Assembly: GCF_025465255.1 (NCBI RefSeq)
Contig: NZ_JAODNI010000014.1
Span: 1-53,833, forward strand
Direction: 5' to 3'
DNA length: 53,833 nucleotides
Origin: Pseudonocardia sp.
GTDB taxonomy: Bacteria > Actinomycetota > Actinomycetes > Mycobacteriales > Pseudonocardiaceae
Shown here: one piece after another, positions 43,639 through 53,833 of the stretch
How positions within the stretch are numbered: the stretch's first letter is position 1
Layout: each line of letters starts with the position of its first letter
Notes under the pieces: model-generated
Database searches by the model: none
What the model was told of the DNA's origin: nothing
The model's input: only the letters and a program-made list of their open reading frames with translations
Translations under genes and position numbers: made by a program

Positions 43639-44778
43639 TCAGGAGGTGGCGGCGGGCAGGATCACGGTGATCGTCAGGCCGCCGCCGGGGACGGGGTCGG
43701 CCCGCACCTCGCCCCCGTGGGCCGTCACCACCGCCCGCACGATCGACAGGCCGAGGCCGGAGCCGGGGGCGCTCCCGGTGCGCGCGACCGGACCGCGGCG
43801 GAACGGCTCGAACAGCTCCGCCACCCGCTCCGCCGGGATCTCCGCGCCGCTCGAGGACACGCACAGCTCCGCGTCCGCGCCGCGCACGCCGGTGCGGACC
43901 TCGATCCAGCCGCCCTCCACGTTGTGCCGCACCGCGTTCTCCAGCAGGTTCCCGGCGACCCGCTCCAGGAGCACGGGATCCCCGGAGACCGGCGCCGGAC
44001 CACCGTCGACCCGGACCCGGACGCCCTTCGCCCGCGCCTCCCTCGCCACGACGGCCAGGGCCCGCTTCGCAACGCCCCGGAGGTCCGCGGGCCGGCGGGC
44101 CGGCGCCTGCACGGCCCCCATCGCCTCGGTCCGGGCCAGCAGGAGCAGGCCGCCCACCAGGTCGTCCGCGCGGCGGGTGGCGTCCCGCACGACGTCGCCC
44201 ATCCGGCGGAGCTCCGCGACGTCCGCAGCCGGGTCGGCCAGCGTCACGTCGACCTCGGTGCGAAGAACGGACAGCGGGGTGCGCAGCTCGTGGCTGGCGT
44301 TGGCGACGAACCGGCGCTGGGCGTCGAAGGCGGCCTGCAGCCGGTCCAGCATCGCGTCGAACGTGGCGGCGAGCTCGGCGACCTCGCCGCGGGCGTCCCG
44401 CAGCGCGATCCGCTCGTCCAGCGACTCCGCGGACAGCCGTCGCGCCGCGGACGTGACGGCGTGCAGCGGCGCCAGGATCCGGCCCGCCAGCACCCACGCC
44501 ACGAGCCCGGCCGCGGCCACCACCAGCGGGAACGCGATCAGCCCGGCCCGGAGCACCTCGGCCCGGGCGGCCGCGCCGACCGCGCTCGTCACCTCCGAGG
44601 CGGGGACGTCCAGGTCCCCGACCCGCACGGTCGTCCCCGGCGGCAGCGACGGTACCGACGCCGCGACGTCGCCGACCAGGAGCCAGCCGAGGTAGAGCAG
44701 CAGGGCGCTGACCATCGCGACCAGCAGGGTGCTGAGCAGCGTCAGCCGGAGTCGGAGGCCCGGACCCCGTAGCGGCAT
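43639..44778 (-). CDS. Sensor histidine kinase
   Basis: This 379-residue membrane kinase has a first helix near residues 10-34, a short extracytoplasmic sensor of about 40 residues, a second helix near 78-100, HAMP (about 100-152), a dimerisation box with phospho-acceptor His in FVANASHELRTPLSVLRTEVD near 160-180, N-box GNLLENAVRHN near 270-280 and G-box GSGLGLSIVRAVVTAHGG near 338-355. With such a small external loop it may sense the membrane or a partner protein. It is preceded by its response regulator with one base between the genes, all downstream of dxs. Confidence 0.92.
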   Translation of the reverse strand: MPLRGPGLRLRLTLLSTLLVAMVSALLLYLGWLLVGDVAASVPSLPPGTTVRVGDLDVPASEVTSAVGAAARAEVLRAGLIAFPLVVAAAGLVAWVLAGRILAPLHAVTSAARRLSAESLDERIALRDARGEVAELAATFDAMLDRLQAAFDAQRRFVANASHELRTPLSVLRTEVDVTLADPAADVAELRRMGDVVRDATRRADDLVGGLLLLARTEAMGAVQAPARRPADLRGVAKRALAVVAREARAKGVRVRVDGGPAPVSGDPVLLERVAGNLLENAVRHNVEGGWIEVRTGVRGADAELCVSSSGAEIPAERVAELFEPFRRGPVARTGSAPGSGLGLSIVRAVVTAHGGEVRADPVPGGGLTITVILPAATS

Positions 44779-44779
44779 G

Positions 44780-45445
44780 TCAGCCCGCGGCCGGCACCCG
44801 GTAGCCCGCGCCGACGACGGTCTCGATCACGCCGGGCTCGCCGAGCTTCTTGCGCAGGGTCATCACGGTGACCCGGACGGTCGTCGTGAAGGGGTCCGCG
44901 TTCTCGTCCCAGACCCGTTCCAGCAGTTCCTCGCTGCTGACCACGGCCCCGCCGGCGCCGAGCAGCACCTCGAGGACGCCGAACTCCTTGCGGGTCAGCT
45001 CCACCGGCCGGTCCGCGCGGGTCACGGTCCGCCGGGCCGGGTCCAGGGCGACGTCCCCGGCGACGAGCAGGGGCGGCACGGCCGGGGTGGCGCGGCGACC
45101 CAGCGCGCGGACGCGGGCGACCAGCTCGGGGAAGTCGAAGGGCTTGGCGAGGTAGTCGTCCGCGCCCTTGGACAGGCCGTCGACCTTGTCCTCCAGGGTG
45201 CCGCTCGCCGTCAGCATCAGCACGCGCGTGGTGGCCCCCGACTCGACGATCGCGGCACACAGCGCGTCCCCGGACATCCCGGGCAGATCCCGGTCCAGCA
45301 CGACGACGTCGTAGCGGGTCACGGCGGACTTCTCGTGCCCGCCGTCCCCGTCCAGGGCGACGTCCACGGCCATGCCCTCGCGCCGCAGCCCGCGGGCGAC
45401 CGCCTCGGCGAGCACCGCCTCGTCCTCGACCACGAGAACCCTCAT
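44780..45445 (-). CDS. OmpR/PhoB-family response regulator
   Basis: This 221-residue protein has a receiver domain (1-115) with EDE at residues 7-9, phospho-acceptor Asp51 in [14 protein letters not shown], and Lys near 100 in [12 protein letters not shown] winged-helix DNA-binding domain follows (about 128-218; [17 protein letters not shown] and [21 protein letters not shown]). It partners the downstream kinase. Its ATG overlaps the dxs stop codon (ATGA), so it should be translated in proportion to dxs. The regulon is unknown. Confidence 0.92.
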   Translation of the reverse strand: MRVLVVEDEAVLAEAVARGLRREGMAVDVALDGDGGHEKSAVTRYDVVVLDRDLPGMSGDALCAAIVESGATTRVLMLTASGTLEDKVDGLSKGADDYLAKPFDFPELVARVRALGRRATPAVPPLLVAGDVALDPARRTVTRADRPVELTRKEFGVLEVLLGAGGAVVSSEELLERVWDENADPFTTTVRVTVMTLRKKLGEPGVIETVVGAGYRVPAAG

Positions 45446-47424
45446 CGGTGTCTCTGCTCCTCCTGTGCCTGCTCCGCCGGGAGGACGACCTCCGCCGGCA
45501 TCGACGGCAGGCAGCCGGGCAGCGCCGACGCCCACTCGGTGACCCGGCGGGCCACGTCCTGCGCGGTCAGCCCGACCGCGGCCAGCACGTCACCCCGGCT
45601 GCCGTGCTCCAGGAACTCCTGCGGGAGCGCGACGTCCCGCTGCGGCACGTCGACCTCGTTCGAGCGCAGCACGTCCGCCAGCGCGGAACCGAAGCCACCG
45701 TGCCGCCCGGCGTCCGACACCGTGACGACGAGCCGGTGCTGCTGCGCGAGCCCCACCAGCACCTCCGGCACCGGGAGCACCCAGCGCGGGTCCACGACGG
45801 TGACGCCGATCCCCTGCCGCGCGAGCCGCTCGGCCGCGGCCACACCCAGCTCGCCGAAGGCGCCGACGCAGACCATCAGCACGGACGGCACCGTGGTGTG
45901 CCCGGAACCGTTGACCCTGCCGTTCGAGACCGACGGCTCGTGCAGCACGTCCACCTCGCCGACCCGCCGCACCGCCGGCACGGACTCGATGACCGCGCCC
46001 TTCGGGAACCGCAGCGCGGTGGGCCCGTCGGCCACGGCGACCGCCTCGGCCAGCTCCTCGCGCAACGTCCCGGCGTCCCGCGGGGCGGCGACCCGGATCC
46101 CCGGCACCACACCGAGGATCGACAGGTCCCACATCCCGTTGTGCGACGGGCCGTCGTTGCCGGTCACCCCGGAACGGTCCAGCACCAGCGTCACGGCCTC
46201 GCCGTGCAGCGCCACGTCCATCATGAGCTGGTCGAACGCCCGGTTGAGGAACGTCGAGTACAGCGCGACGACGGGGTGCATGCCGCCGCGCGAGAGCCCG
46301 GCCGCGGAGGTCAGCGCGTGCTGCTCGGCGATGCCGACGTCGATGCAGCGCTCCGGGAAGGCCTTCGCGAACGGCGCCAGCCCGGTGGGCCCGAGCATCG
46401 CCGCCGTGATCCCGACGACGTCCGGCCGCCGCGCCCCGAGCGCCACCATCTCCTCGGCGAACACGCTGGTCCAGCCGGTGGTCTTGGGTCCGGTGGGCAG
46501 CCCGGTGAGCGGGTCGAACGCGGCCGGGCTGTGCATCTGCTCGGCCTCGTCGTTCTCGGCCGGCGGGTAGCCGTTCCCCTTGCGCGTGACCGCGTGCACG
46601 ACGACCGGGCCGCCGAAGTGCCGGGCGCGGCGCAGCGCGGACTCCATGGCCGCGACGTCGTGCCCGTCGACGGGGCCGAAGTACTTCAGGCCGAGGTCCC
46701 CGAACAGCTCCTGGGGGCTGATGGCGTCCTTCATACCGGCCTTCAGCGCGTGCAGGCCCGCGTAGAGCGCCGGGCCGATCACGGGGGTGCCGCGCAGCGT
46801 CTGCTTGCCGGCCTCGAGGACCCGCTCGTAGCCCGGCTGCAGGCGCAGCGTGGCGAGCCGGTCCGCGAGCCCGCCGATGGTCGGCGCGTAGGACCGCCCG
46901 TTGTCGTTGACGACCACGACGACGTTGCGGTCCTTGCCTGCGGCGATGTTGTTCAGCGCCTCCCAGGCCATGCCGCCGGTGAGCGCGCCGTCCCCGATCA
47001 CCGCGACGACGTGCCGCTGCTGGCCGGTCAGCGAGTAGGCGCGGGCCAGCCCGTCCGCCCAGGACAGCGACGACGACGCGTGGCTGGACTCCACGATGTC
47101 GTGCACGCTCTCGGAGCGGCTCGGGTAGCCGGAGAGCCCACCCGTCTTCTTGAGCTGGTCCCAGCCCTCCTGACGGCCGGTGAGCAGCTTGTGGACGTAG
47201 GCCTGGTGGCCCGTGTCCCAGATCAGCGCGTCCCGCGGCGAGTCGAAGACCCGGTGCAGGGCGATCGTCAGCTCGACGACGCCGAGATTGGGCCCGAGGT
47301 GCCCGCCGGTGCGGGACACCGAGCTCACCAGGAACTCCCTGATCTCGGCCGCGAGCGCGGTCAGCGATTCGGGTCCGAGCCTCTTCAGGTCGGCCGGGCC
47401 CCTGACGGATGCCAGCACGGTCAC
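45442..47424 (-). CDS. dxs: 1-deoxy-D-xylulose-5-phosphate synthase
   Basis: This 660-residue thiamine-diphosphate enzyme is the first step of the non-mevalonate (MEP) isoprenoid pathway, condensing pyruvate and glyceraldehyde 3-phosphate. Seen are [22 protein letters not shown] near residues 41-62, the ThDP motif [16 protein letters not shown] near 144-159, [21 protein letters not shown] near 370-390 (catalytic Glu), and [15 protein letters not shown] near 426-440. The start is the GTG at 47424, giving a standard N-terminus. It is followed by an overlapping two-component pair, which is not the Mycobacterium arrangement. Confidence 0.95.
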   Translation of the reverse strand: MTVLASVRGPADLKRLGPESLTALAAEIREFLVSSVSRTGGHLGPNLGVVELTIALHRVFDSPRDALIWDTGHQAYVHKLLTGRQEGWDQLKKTGGLSGYPSRSESVHDIVESSHASSSLSWADGLARAYSLTGQQRHVVAVIGDGALTGGMAWEALNNIAAGKDRNVVVVVNDNGRSYAPTIGGLADRLATLRLQPGYERVLEAGKQTLRGTPVIGPALYAGLHALKAGMKDAISPQELFGDLGLKYFGPVDGHDVAAMESALRRARHFGGPVVVHAVTRKGNGYPPAENDEAEQMHSPAAFDPLTGLPTGPKTTGWTSVFAEEMVALGARRPDVVGITAAMLGPTGLAPFAKAFPERCIDVGIAEQHALTSAAGLSRGGMHPVVALYSTFLNRAFDQLMMDVALHGEAVTLVLDRSGVTGNDGPSHNGMWDLSILGVVPGIRVAAPRDAGTLREELAEAVAVADGPTALRFPKGAVIESVPAVRRVGEVDVLHEPSVSNGRVNGSGHTTVPSVLMVCVGAFGELGVAAAERLARQGIGVTVVDPRWVLPVPEVLVGLAQQHRLVVTVSDAGRHGGFGSALADVLRSNEVDVPQRDVALPQEFLEHGSRGDVLAAVGLTAQDVARRVTEWASALPGCLPSMPAEVVLPAEQAQEEQRHR

Positions 47425-47460
47425 GGGCCCACTGTACGGACGAGGCCGATCACCGCGCGG

Positions 47461-48129
47461 TCACGACCCGGTGACGGGCGTCCCCACGGCGCTCTCAGCG
47501 GGCCGGCCGGGTGTGTAGACCTGCCTGGGCTGCATGTCCAACAGGTCCCTGACGTGCGCGACCTCGTTCACCGTGCGGACCTTCCGCAGCCCGTCCCGGC
47601 TCGCCACGATCCTCGTCACTCCCGTGTAGTCCAGCGGGAAGGGCAGCGACAGCGTGATGCCGAGGACGTGTGCCAGGTAGACGTTGATGACCCCCGCGTG
47701 GGCGAACACCACCGCGGTGCCCCGGCCCGGATGCGCCTCGACGACCTGTTCCATCGCCGCGACGACCCGGCCGCGGAACGCCTCGACGTCGACGTGCGCG
47801 GGCAGGTGCCCGTTCAGCATCTGCTGCCAGACCTCGGGGTTGCTCCGCGCGAGCTCGTGCACGGGGACGTACTGGCGGTCGTCGGAGTCGTACTCGCGCA
47901 GGTCGTGCACGAGGCGCGGCTCCAGGCCGCGGGCGGCGGCCAGCGGCACCGCGGTGCTCCGCGCGCGCCGCATCGTGCTGGCGTAGACGGCGTCGACCGG
48001 ATCGCCCTCGAGCGCGCCGACGACCCGCCCGGCCTGCTCGTGGCCGAGCGGGGTCAGGTCGGGGTCGGCCCCGCCGCCGTCGGTGTGGACCCGCTCCGGC
48101 AACCCGTGCCGGACGAGGACGAGCCGCAC
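47461..48129 (-). CDS. Histidine phosphatase family protein
   Basis: This 222-residue phosphoglycerate-mutase-like phosphatase has the active-site motif LVLVRHGLPE near residues 3-12 (His8), the conserved YASTMRRARSTA near 49-60, the central acid region LREYDSD, and the second His in VVFAHAGVINVYLAHVLG near 142-159. The substrate is unknown. It overlaps or abuts the HIT gene (GTG at 48129, HIT stop at 48131-48133, one base between), so the pair is probably an operon. It is a different protein from the phosphatase at 3.0 kb. Confidence 0.85.
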   Translation of the reverse strand: MRLVLVRHGLPERVHTDGGGADPDLTPLGHEQAGRVVGALEGDPVDAVYASTMRRARSTAVPLAAARGLEPRLVHDLREYDSDDRQYVPVHELARSNPEVWQQMLNGHLPAHVDVEAFRGRVVAAMEQVVEAHPGRGTAVVFAHAGVINVYLAHVLGITLSLPFPLDYTGVTRIVASRDGLRKVRTVNEVAHVRDLLDMQPRQVYTPGRPAESAVGTPVTGS

Positions 48130-48130
48130 G

Positions 48131-48559
48131 TCAGGCGTCCGGGACGTGCTCGCCGTGCCCGGCGTCCCGCAGGGCGGCGCGCAGCTGCTCCGCGTACCCC
48201 TCCTGCTCCTCGGCATCCACGGACTTCGCCGCGTTCCCGAAGTCGAACGCCGCCATGTCCCAGGCCGGGAAGACGTGCAGGTGCATGTGCGGGACCTCGA
48301 AACCGGCCACCAGGAACCCGACGCGCGGCGGCTTCCAGACCGCGTCCACCGCCTTGGCGATCGTGTGCGAGACGCCCGTCAGGTGCGCGACCAGCCCCGG
48401 GTCGGCGTCGACCCAGTGGTCGACCTCCTCGCGCGGCACGACCAGCGTGTGCCCCGGGCCGAGCGGGTTGATCGAGAGGAAGCCGACGCAGCGGTCGTCC
48501 GACCAGACGAACCGGGCCGGCAGCTCGCCGTCGATGATCTTCGTGAACAAGGTGCTCAT
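48131..48559 (-). CDS. HIT family nucleotide hydrolase/transferase
   Basis: This 142-residue protein of the histidine-triad superfamily has an N-terminal LFTKIIDGELPARFVWSDD near residues 4-22, LGPGHTLVVPREEVDHW near 33-49 and the catalytic HxHxH motif in PHMHLHVFPAW near 91-101. HIT proteins hydrolyse nucleoside phosphoramidates or act on dinucleotide polyphosphates. It is the first gene of a two-gene unit with the histidine phosphatase. The ATG at 48559 is followed by the normal family N-terminus. Confidence 0.92.
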   Translation of the reverse strand: MSTLFTKIIDGELPARFVWSDDRCVGFLSINPLGPGHTLVVPREEVDHWVDADPGLVAHLTGVSHTIAKAVDAVWKPPRVGFLVAGFEVPHMHLHVFPAWDMAAFDFGNAAKSVDAEEQEGYAEQLRAALRDAGHGEHVPDA

Positions 48560-48618
48560 CGTCCCGCACCCTATCCGGTACCCGGCGGCTGTCGGACCCT
48601 TCTCCTAAGGTCGTCCCC

Positions 48619-49086
48619 ATGCCCCGCACGATCGCCACCATTACCTCCGTCGAACGCGACGAGCTCCTCGAGTTCCTCCGCCCGCGGCACAAGGTCGTCC
48701 TGCTCACCACCCGTGCGGACGGCAGCGTCCAGGGCTCGCCCGTCACCTCCGGGGTCGACGCGGCGGGCCGGATCGTGATCTCCACCTACCCCGAACGCGC
48801 GAAGGCGGCCAACGTCGCGCGCACCCCGAAGGCCTCCGTGGTCGTGCTCTCGGACGAGTTCAACGGGGCGTGGGTGCAGGTGGACGGGGACGCCGAGCTG
48901 ATCACGCTGCCCGACGCGCTCGAACCGCTCGTCGAGTACTTCCGGTCCATCTCCGGTGAGCACCCGGACTGGGACGAGTACCGGGAGGCGATGACGGCAC
49001 AGGGCAAGGCGCTCATCCGGATCACCCCCACGCGCTGGAGCCCGATCGCGACCGGCGGCTTCCCGGCCCGGCTCGCGGATGCCTGA
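48619..49086 (+). CDS. PPOX-class F420-dependent oxidoreductase
   Basis: This 155-residue split-barrel flavin/deazaflavin-binding protein is of the pyridoxamine 5'-phosphate oxidase-like superfamily. Features are RPRHKVVLLTTRADGSVQGSPV near residues 21-42, RIVISTYPERAKAANVARTPKASVVVL near 51-77 and WVQVDGDAEL near 85-94, with a C-terminal ITPTRW. The length and motif order suit the actinobacterial F420-binding PPOX proteins, although FMN is possible. Substrate unknown. It diverges from the HIT gene with 59 bases between. Confidence 0.82.
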   Translation: MPRTIATITSVERDELLEFLRPRHKVVLLTTRADGSVQGSPVTSGVDAAGRIVISTYPERAKAANVARTPKASVVVLSDEFNGAWVQVDGDAELITLPDALEPLVEYFRSISGEHPDWDEYREAMTAQGKALIRITPTRWSPIATGGFPARLADA

Positions 49087-49268
49087 GCTGCGGGGACCGT
49101 CACACCCCGAGGTCGGCCGACCACGGGCGCCGGCGCAGCCCGGTAGATTCGTCTCCCACGGGTCGACGGTGCCCCGCCCGGGGCCCCGTGGCTCGACAGG
49201 ACCGGGACCCAGCAAATGGTTCGACACGGCAGCCGGACTTCTCCGATGCCGGGATGAGGGGAACAAGC

Positions 49269-51419
<2,151 letters not shown>

Positions 51420-51423
51420 GGCC

Positions 51424-53766
51424 ATGGCCCCCTCCTCGACCTACCGCCTGCAGTTCTCCCGGGACCTCACGTTCACCGACGCCGTCGAGCTCGTGCCGTA
51501 CCTGAACGCCCTGGGCGTCGGCGCGCTGTACGCGTCGCCGCTGCTGGAGTCCGGCGCCGGGTCCAACCACGGCTACGACGTCGTGGACCCCACTCGGGTC
51601 TCAGCCGAGCGCGGGGGTGAGGAGGGGCGCAAGGCCCTGGTCGCCGCCGTCCGCGAGGCCGAGCTCGGGTTCGTGCTCGACATCGTGCCCAACCACGTCG
51701 GCGTCGAGGTGGCGAAGGCGAACCCGTGGTGGTGGGACGTGCTCGAGCACGGCCGCGGCTCGCGGTGGGCGGGGCACTTCGACATCGACTGGGACGCCGG
51801 CCCGGTGCTGCTCCCGATCCTCGACGCGGACGAGGAGAAGGCGCTCGGCGAGCTGTCGCTCTCCGAGGACCGCACCGAGCTCCGCTACTACGAGCACGCC
51901 TTCCCCGTGGCCCCCGGCACCGAGGGCGCGGGCACCCCGCAGGAGGTCCACGAGCGGCAGCACTACCGCCTCTGCTCGTGGAAGCGGGGGGCGGCGGAGC
52001 TCACCTACCGGCGCTTCTTCGACGTCTCGACGCTCGCAGCCGTCCGCGTCGAGCTGCCCGAGGTGTTCGCGGACGCCCACCGCGAGATCCTGCGCTGGGT
52101 CGAGGCCGGGGACGTCGACGGCATCCGCGTGGACCACCCGGACGGCCTCTCGGACCCGGGTGCGTACCTGCGCCGGCTGCGCGCGGCGATCGGGCCGGAG
52201 CGCTGGCTGCTGGCGGAGAAGATCCTGGGCGTCGTCGAGGACCTCCCCGTCTCCTGGCCCATCGACGGCACCACCGGCTACGAGGCGCTGCGCGAGGTCT
52301 GCGGGGTGTTCGTGGACCCGGACGGCGCCGGCCTGATCACGCAGTTCGCCGCCGAGCACACCGGCGTCAAGGAGTCCTCGCACGCCGCCGAAAGGCGCGG
52401 ACGGCGCGAGGTCGCGGACACCATCCTGGCCGCGGAGGTCCGGCGGATCGCCGCCCTCGTCCCGGTCCCGGAGGCCGCGCCGAGCACGGACGAGGACCCC
52501 GGGCCGGCCGCGGACCGCGTCCGCGAAGCGGTCGCGGAGTTCCTCTGCGGGTTCCCGGTGTACCGGAGCTACCTGCCCGAGGGCCGGGACTCCCTGGACA
52601 CCGCGGTGGCCGTGGCGCGGGCGAACCGGCCGGATCTCGCGGACGTCCTGGTCGCCATCCACACCGCGATGCTCGCGGACCCGGAGGGGGCGCTGGCCAC
52701 CCGTGTGCAGCAGACGTCCGGCATGGTCATGGCGAAGGGCGTCGAGGACACGGCGTTCTACCGCTACAACCGGTTCGTCGCGCTGAACGAGGTCGGCGGA
52801 GACCCCGGCCGCTTCGGCGTCTCCCCCGCCGAGTTCCACACCGCGCTGGCCCGGCGCGAGGTCACCGTGCCCCGCACCATGACCACGCTCTCCACGCACG
52901 ACACGAAGCGGTCCGAGGACGTGCGCGCCCGCCTCGCCGTGCTCGCCGAGATCCCCCGCGAGTGGACGGACCTGGTGCGCGACTGGGCCGTCCGGCATCC
53001 GCTACCGGACCCCTCGCTGGACCTGCTGGCCTGGCAGAGCCTGGTCGGCGCCTGGCCCATCTCGGCCGAGCGGCTCTCGTCGTACCTGGGCAAGGCCTCG
53101 AAGGAGGCCAAGCTCGTGACCAGCCACGTGGAGGCGGCGCCCGAGGTCGACGAGGCGATCGCGGCCTGGCCGAAGCAGGTCCTCGCGGACGCGGAGCTCG
53201 TGTCGGAGATCGAGCGGTTCGTCTCCCGGATCGCCGAGCCGGGCTGGGCGAACTCACTGGGGCAGAAGCTCCTGCAGCTCGCGGGCCCGGGTGTCCCGGA
53301 CGTCTACCAGGGCACCGAACTCTTCGAGTACTCCCTCGTGGACCCGGACAACCGCCGGCCGGTCGACTTCGCCGCGCGCCGCGCCCTGCTCGCCCGCCTC
53401 GACGAGGGCTGGCTCCCCGAGGTCGACGCCGAGGGAGCCGTGAAGCTGTTGGTCACGGCCAGCGCCGCGCGGCTCCGCCGGTACCGCCCGGAGCTGTTCA
53501 CCGGCTACCGGGCCGTGCCCGCGCAGGGTCCGGCGGCGGAGCACGCCATCGCGTTCGCCCGGAGCGACTCGCTGGTGGCCGTCACGACGCGCCTCCCCGT
53601 CGGCCTGGCGGCGCGCGGCGGCTGGGGGGACGCCGTCCTTCCCCTGCCCGGCGGCACCACGGACTGGCACGACATCCTCACGGACGCCCCGGTCGACGGT
53701 GCCGCCCCCCGCCTGGAGCGGCTCCTCGCGCGGTACCCCGTGGCGCTGCTCGTCCGTCCGGCCTGA
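51424..53766 (+). CDS. treY: Malto-oligosyltrehalose synthase
   Basis: This 780-residue GH13 enzyme rearranges the reducing-end alpha-1,4 bond of maltodextrins to alpha,alpha-1,1. Features are STYRLQFSRDLTFTDAVELVPYL near residues 5-27, SNHGYDVVDPTRV near 46-58, LDIVPNHVGVE near 83-93, the catalytic region DGIRVDHPDGLSDP near 232-245, AEKILGVVEDLP near 264-275, MAKGVEDTAFYRYNR near 437-451 and TTLSTHDTKRSEDVRAR near 487-503. It acts between GlgX and TreZ; treZ is expected just past the window. The gene is complete. Confidence 0.95.
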   Translation: MAPSSTYRLQFSRDLTFTDAVELVPYLNALGVGALYASPLLESGAGSNHGYDVVDPTRVSAERGGEEGRKALVAAVREAELGFVLDIVPNHVGVEVAKANPWWWDVLEHGRGSRWAGHFDIDWDAGPVLLPILDADEEKALGELSLSEDRTELRYYEHAFPVAPGTEGAGTPQEVHERQHYRLCSWKRGAAELTYRRFFDVSTLAAVRVELPEVFADAHREILRWVEAGDVDGIRVDHPDGLSDPGAYLRRLRAAIGPERWLLAEKILGVVEDLPVSWPIDGTTGYEALREVCGVFVDPDGAGLITQFAAEHTGVKESSHAAERRGRREVADTILAAEVRRIAALVPVPEAAPSTDEDPGPAADRVREAVAEFLCGFPVYRSYLPEGRDSLDTAVAVARANRPDLADVLVAIHTAMLADPEGALATRVQQTSGMVMAKGVEDTAFYRYNRFVALNEVGGDPGRFGVSPAEFHTALARREVTVPRTMTTLSTHDTKRSEDVRARLAVLAEIPREWTDLVRDWAVRHPLPDPSLDLLAWQSLVGAWPISAERLSSYLGKASKEAKLVTSHVEAAPEVDEAIAAWPKQVLADAELVSEIERFVSRIAEPGWANSLGQKLLQLAGPGVPDVYQGTELFEYSLVDPDNRRPVDFAARRALLARLDEGWLPEVDAEGAVKLLVTASAARLRRYRPELFTGYRAVPAQGPAAEHAIAFARSDSLVAVTTRLPVGLAARGGWGDAVLPLPGGTTDWHDILTDAPVDGAAPRLERLLARYPVALLVRPA

Positions 53767-53774
53767 TCCGGGTC

Positions 53775-53805
53775 GGCCCGCCGGGGGCTCGACGACCGGC
53801 GGGCC
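53775..53805 (+). terminator. GC-rich hairpin after treY
   Basis: GGCCCGCCGG and CCGGCGGGCC, ten bases each and perfectly complementary, flank an 11-base loop starting 8 bases after the treY stop. The stem is very stable but is not followed by a T-run, so it may act as an L-shaped actinobacterial terminator or a 3'-end barrier. If it terminates fully, treZ would need its own promoter. The remaining 28 bases to the window end show nothing. Confidence 0.55.
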
Positions 53806-53833
53806 GCCCCCACATCCGCCCGGCAACAGTTGC

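Noticed and set aside
45448..48471. 1007-codon open frame antisense to dxs, the phosphatase and HIT genes
   Set aside because: It is a shadow of third-position GC bias; dxs and HIT motifs on the opposite strand are unambiguous.

Overview
The window looks like chromosomal core DNA from a high-GC actinobacterium, most likely a member of the Pseudonocardiaceae (Pseudonocardia-like). The evidence is the very GC-rich coding bias, frequent GTG starts, dense ATGA/GTGA start-stop overlaps, an actinobacterial-type RNase P RNA, and two gene blocks whose order resembles Mycobacterium tuberculosis (Rv2228c-Rv2234 and Rv2674-Rv2682c, recalled from general knowledge). I saw no phage, transposase, plasmid or CRISPR signature. 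Genus-level assignment is inference.

Layout. 1-0.45 kb: an unfinished protein-coding remnant. 0.45-0.88: rnpB on the minus strand. 0.97-2.96: a TauE/SafE exporter and an ArsB/SLC13-like permease. 3.0-7.1 (minus): cobC-like aminotransferase, Nif3-like protein, zinc-ribbon protein, RNase HI and a histidine phosphatase in one tightly overlapping operon. 7.2-8.5: ptpA and a fructosamine-kinase-like gene. 8.5-15.7 (minus): GNAT, WS/DGAT, a FAD-oxidoreductase/SAM-methyltransferase pair that matches the 10-methyl fatty acid system (TmsA/TmsB = BfaA/BfaB), an aldo/keto reductase and a PhaC-like hydrolase. 15.8-18.6: acyl-CoA dehydrogenase, then DUF47 plus PiT phosphate transport. 18.6-19.9 (minus): PPK2 and a lipoprotein.

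20-24 kb: an iron-siderophore ABC importer (ATPase and two permeases) divergent from a FhuF-like [2Fe-2S] protein, with two putative iron boxes between them. Next come a nested inverted repeat and a RibD-C reductase. 25.1-28.1: a seven-gene Asp23/Gls24/AmaP-type cell-envelope operon carrying several divergent Asp23-like paralogues and a tiny J-domain-like protein; this is the least characterised system here. 28.2-30.6: 3-hydroxybutyrate dehydrogenase and a TAP-like lipoprotein that has lost its catalytic serine. 30.6-34.3 (minus): a complete osmoprotectant (OpuC/ProU-type) ABC transporter. 34.6-35.9: a Cys-rich mini-protein and a stand-alone LigD-type polymerase domain.

36-40.6 kb: msrB, an unknown gene, then hemQ, hemY and hemE of the coproporphyrin-dependent haem route. 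40.7-43.6: DUF3000, a NarL-type response regulator with an unusually AT-rich leader, and RNase D. 43.6-47.4 (minus): dxs overlapping a two-component system, an operon linking isoprenoid precursor synthesis to signalling. 47.5-49.1: histidine phosphatase, HIT protein and a PPOX-fold (probably F420) oxidoreductase. 49.3-53.8: glgX and treY of the glycogen-to-trehalose route, followed by a hairpin; treZ is expected just outside.

All coordinates of starts are my choices from codon, Shine-Dalgarno and overlap context. Functions rest on motif recognition without database searches.
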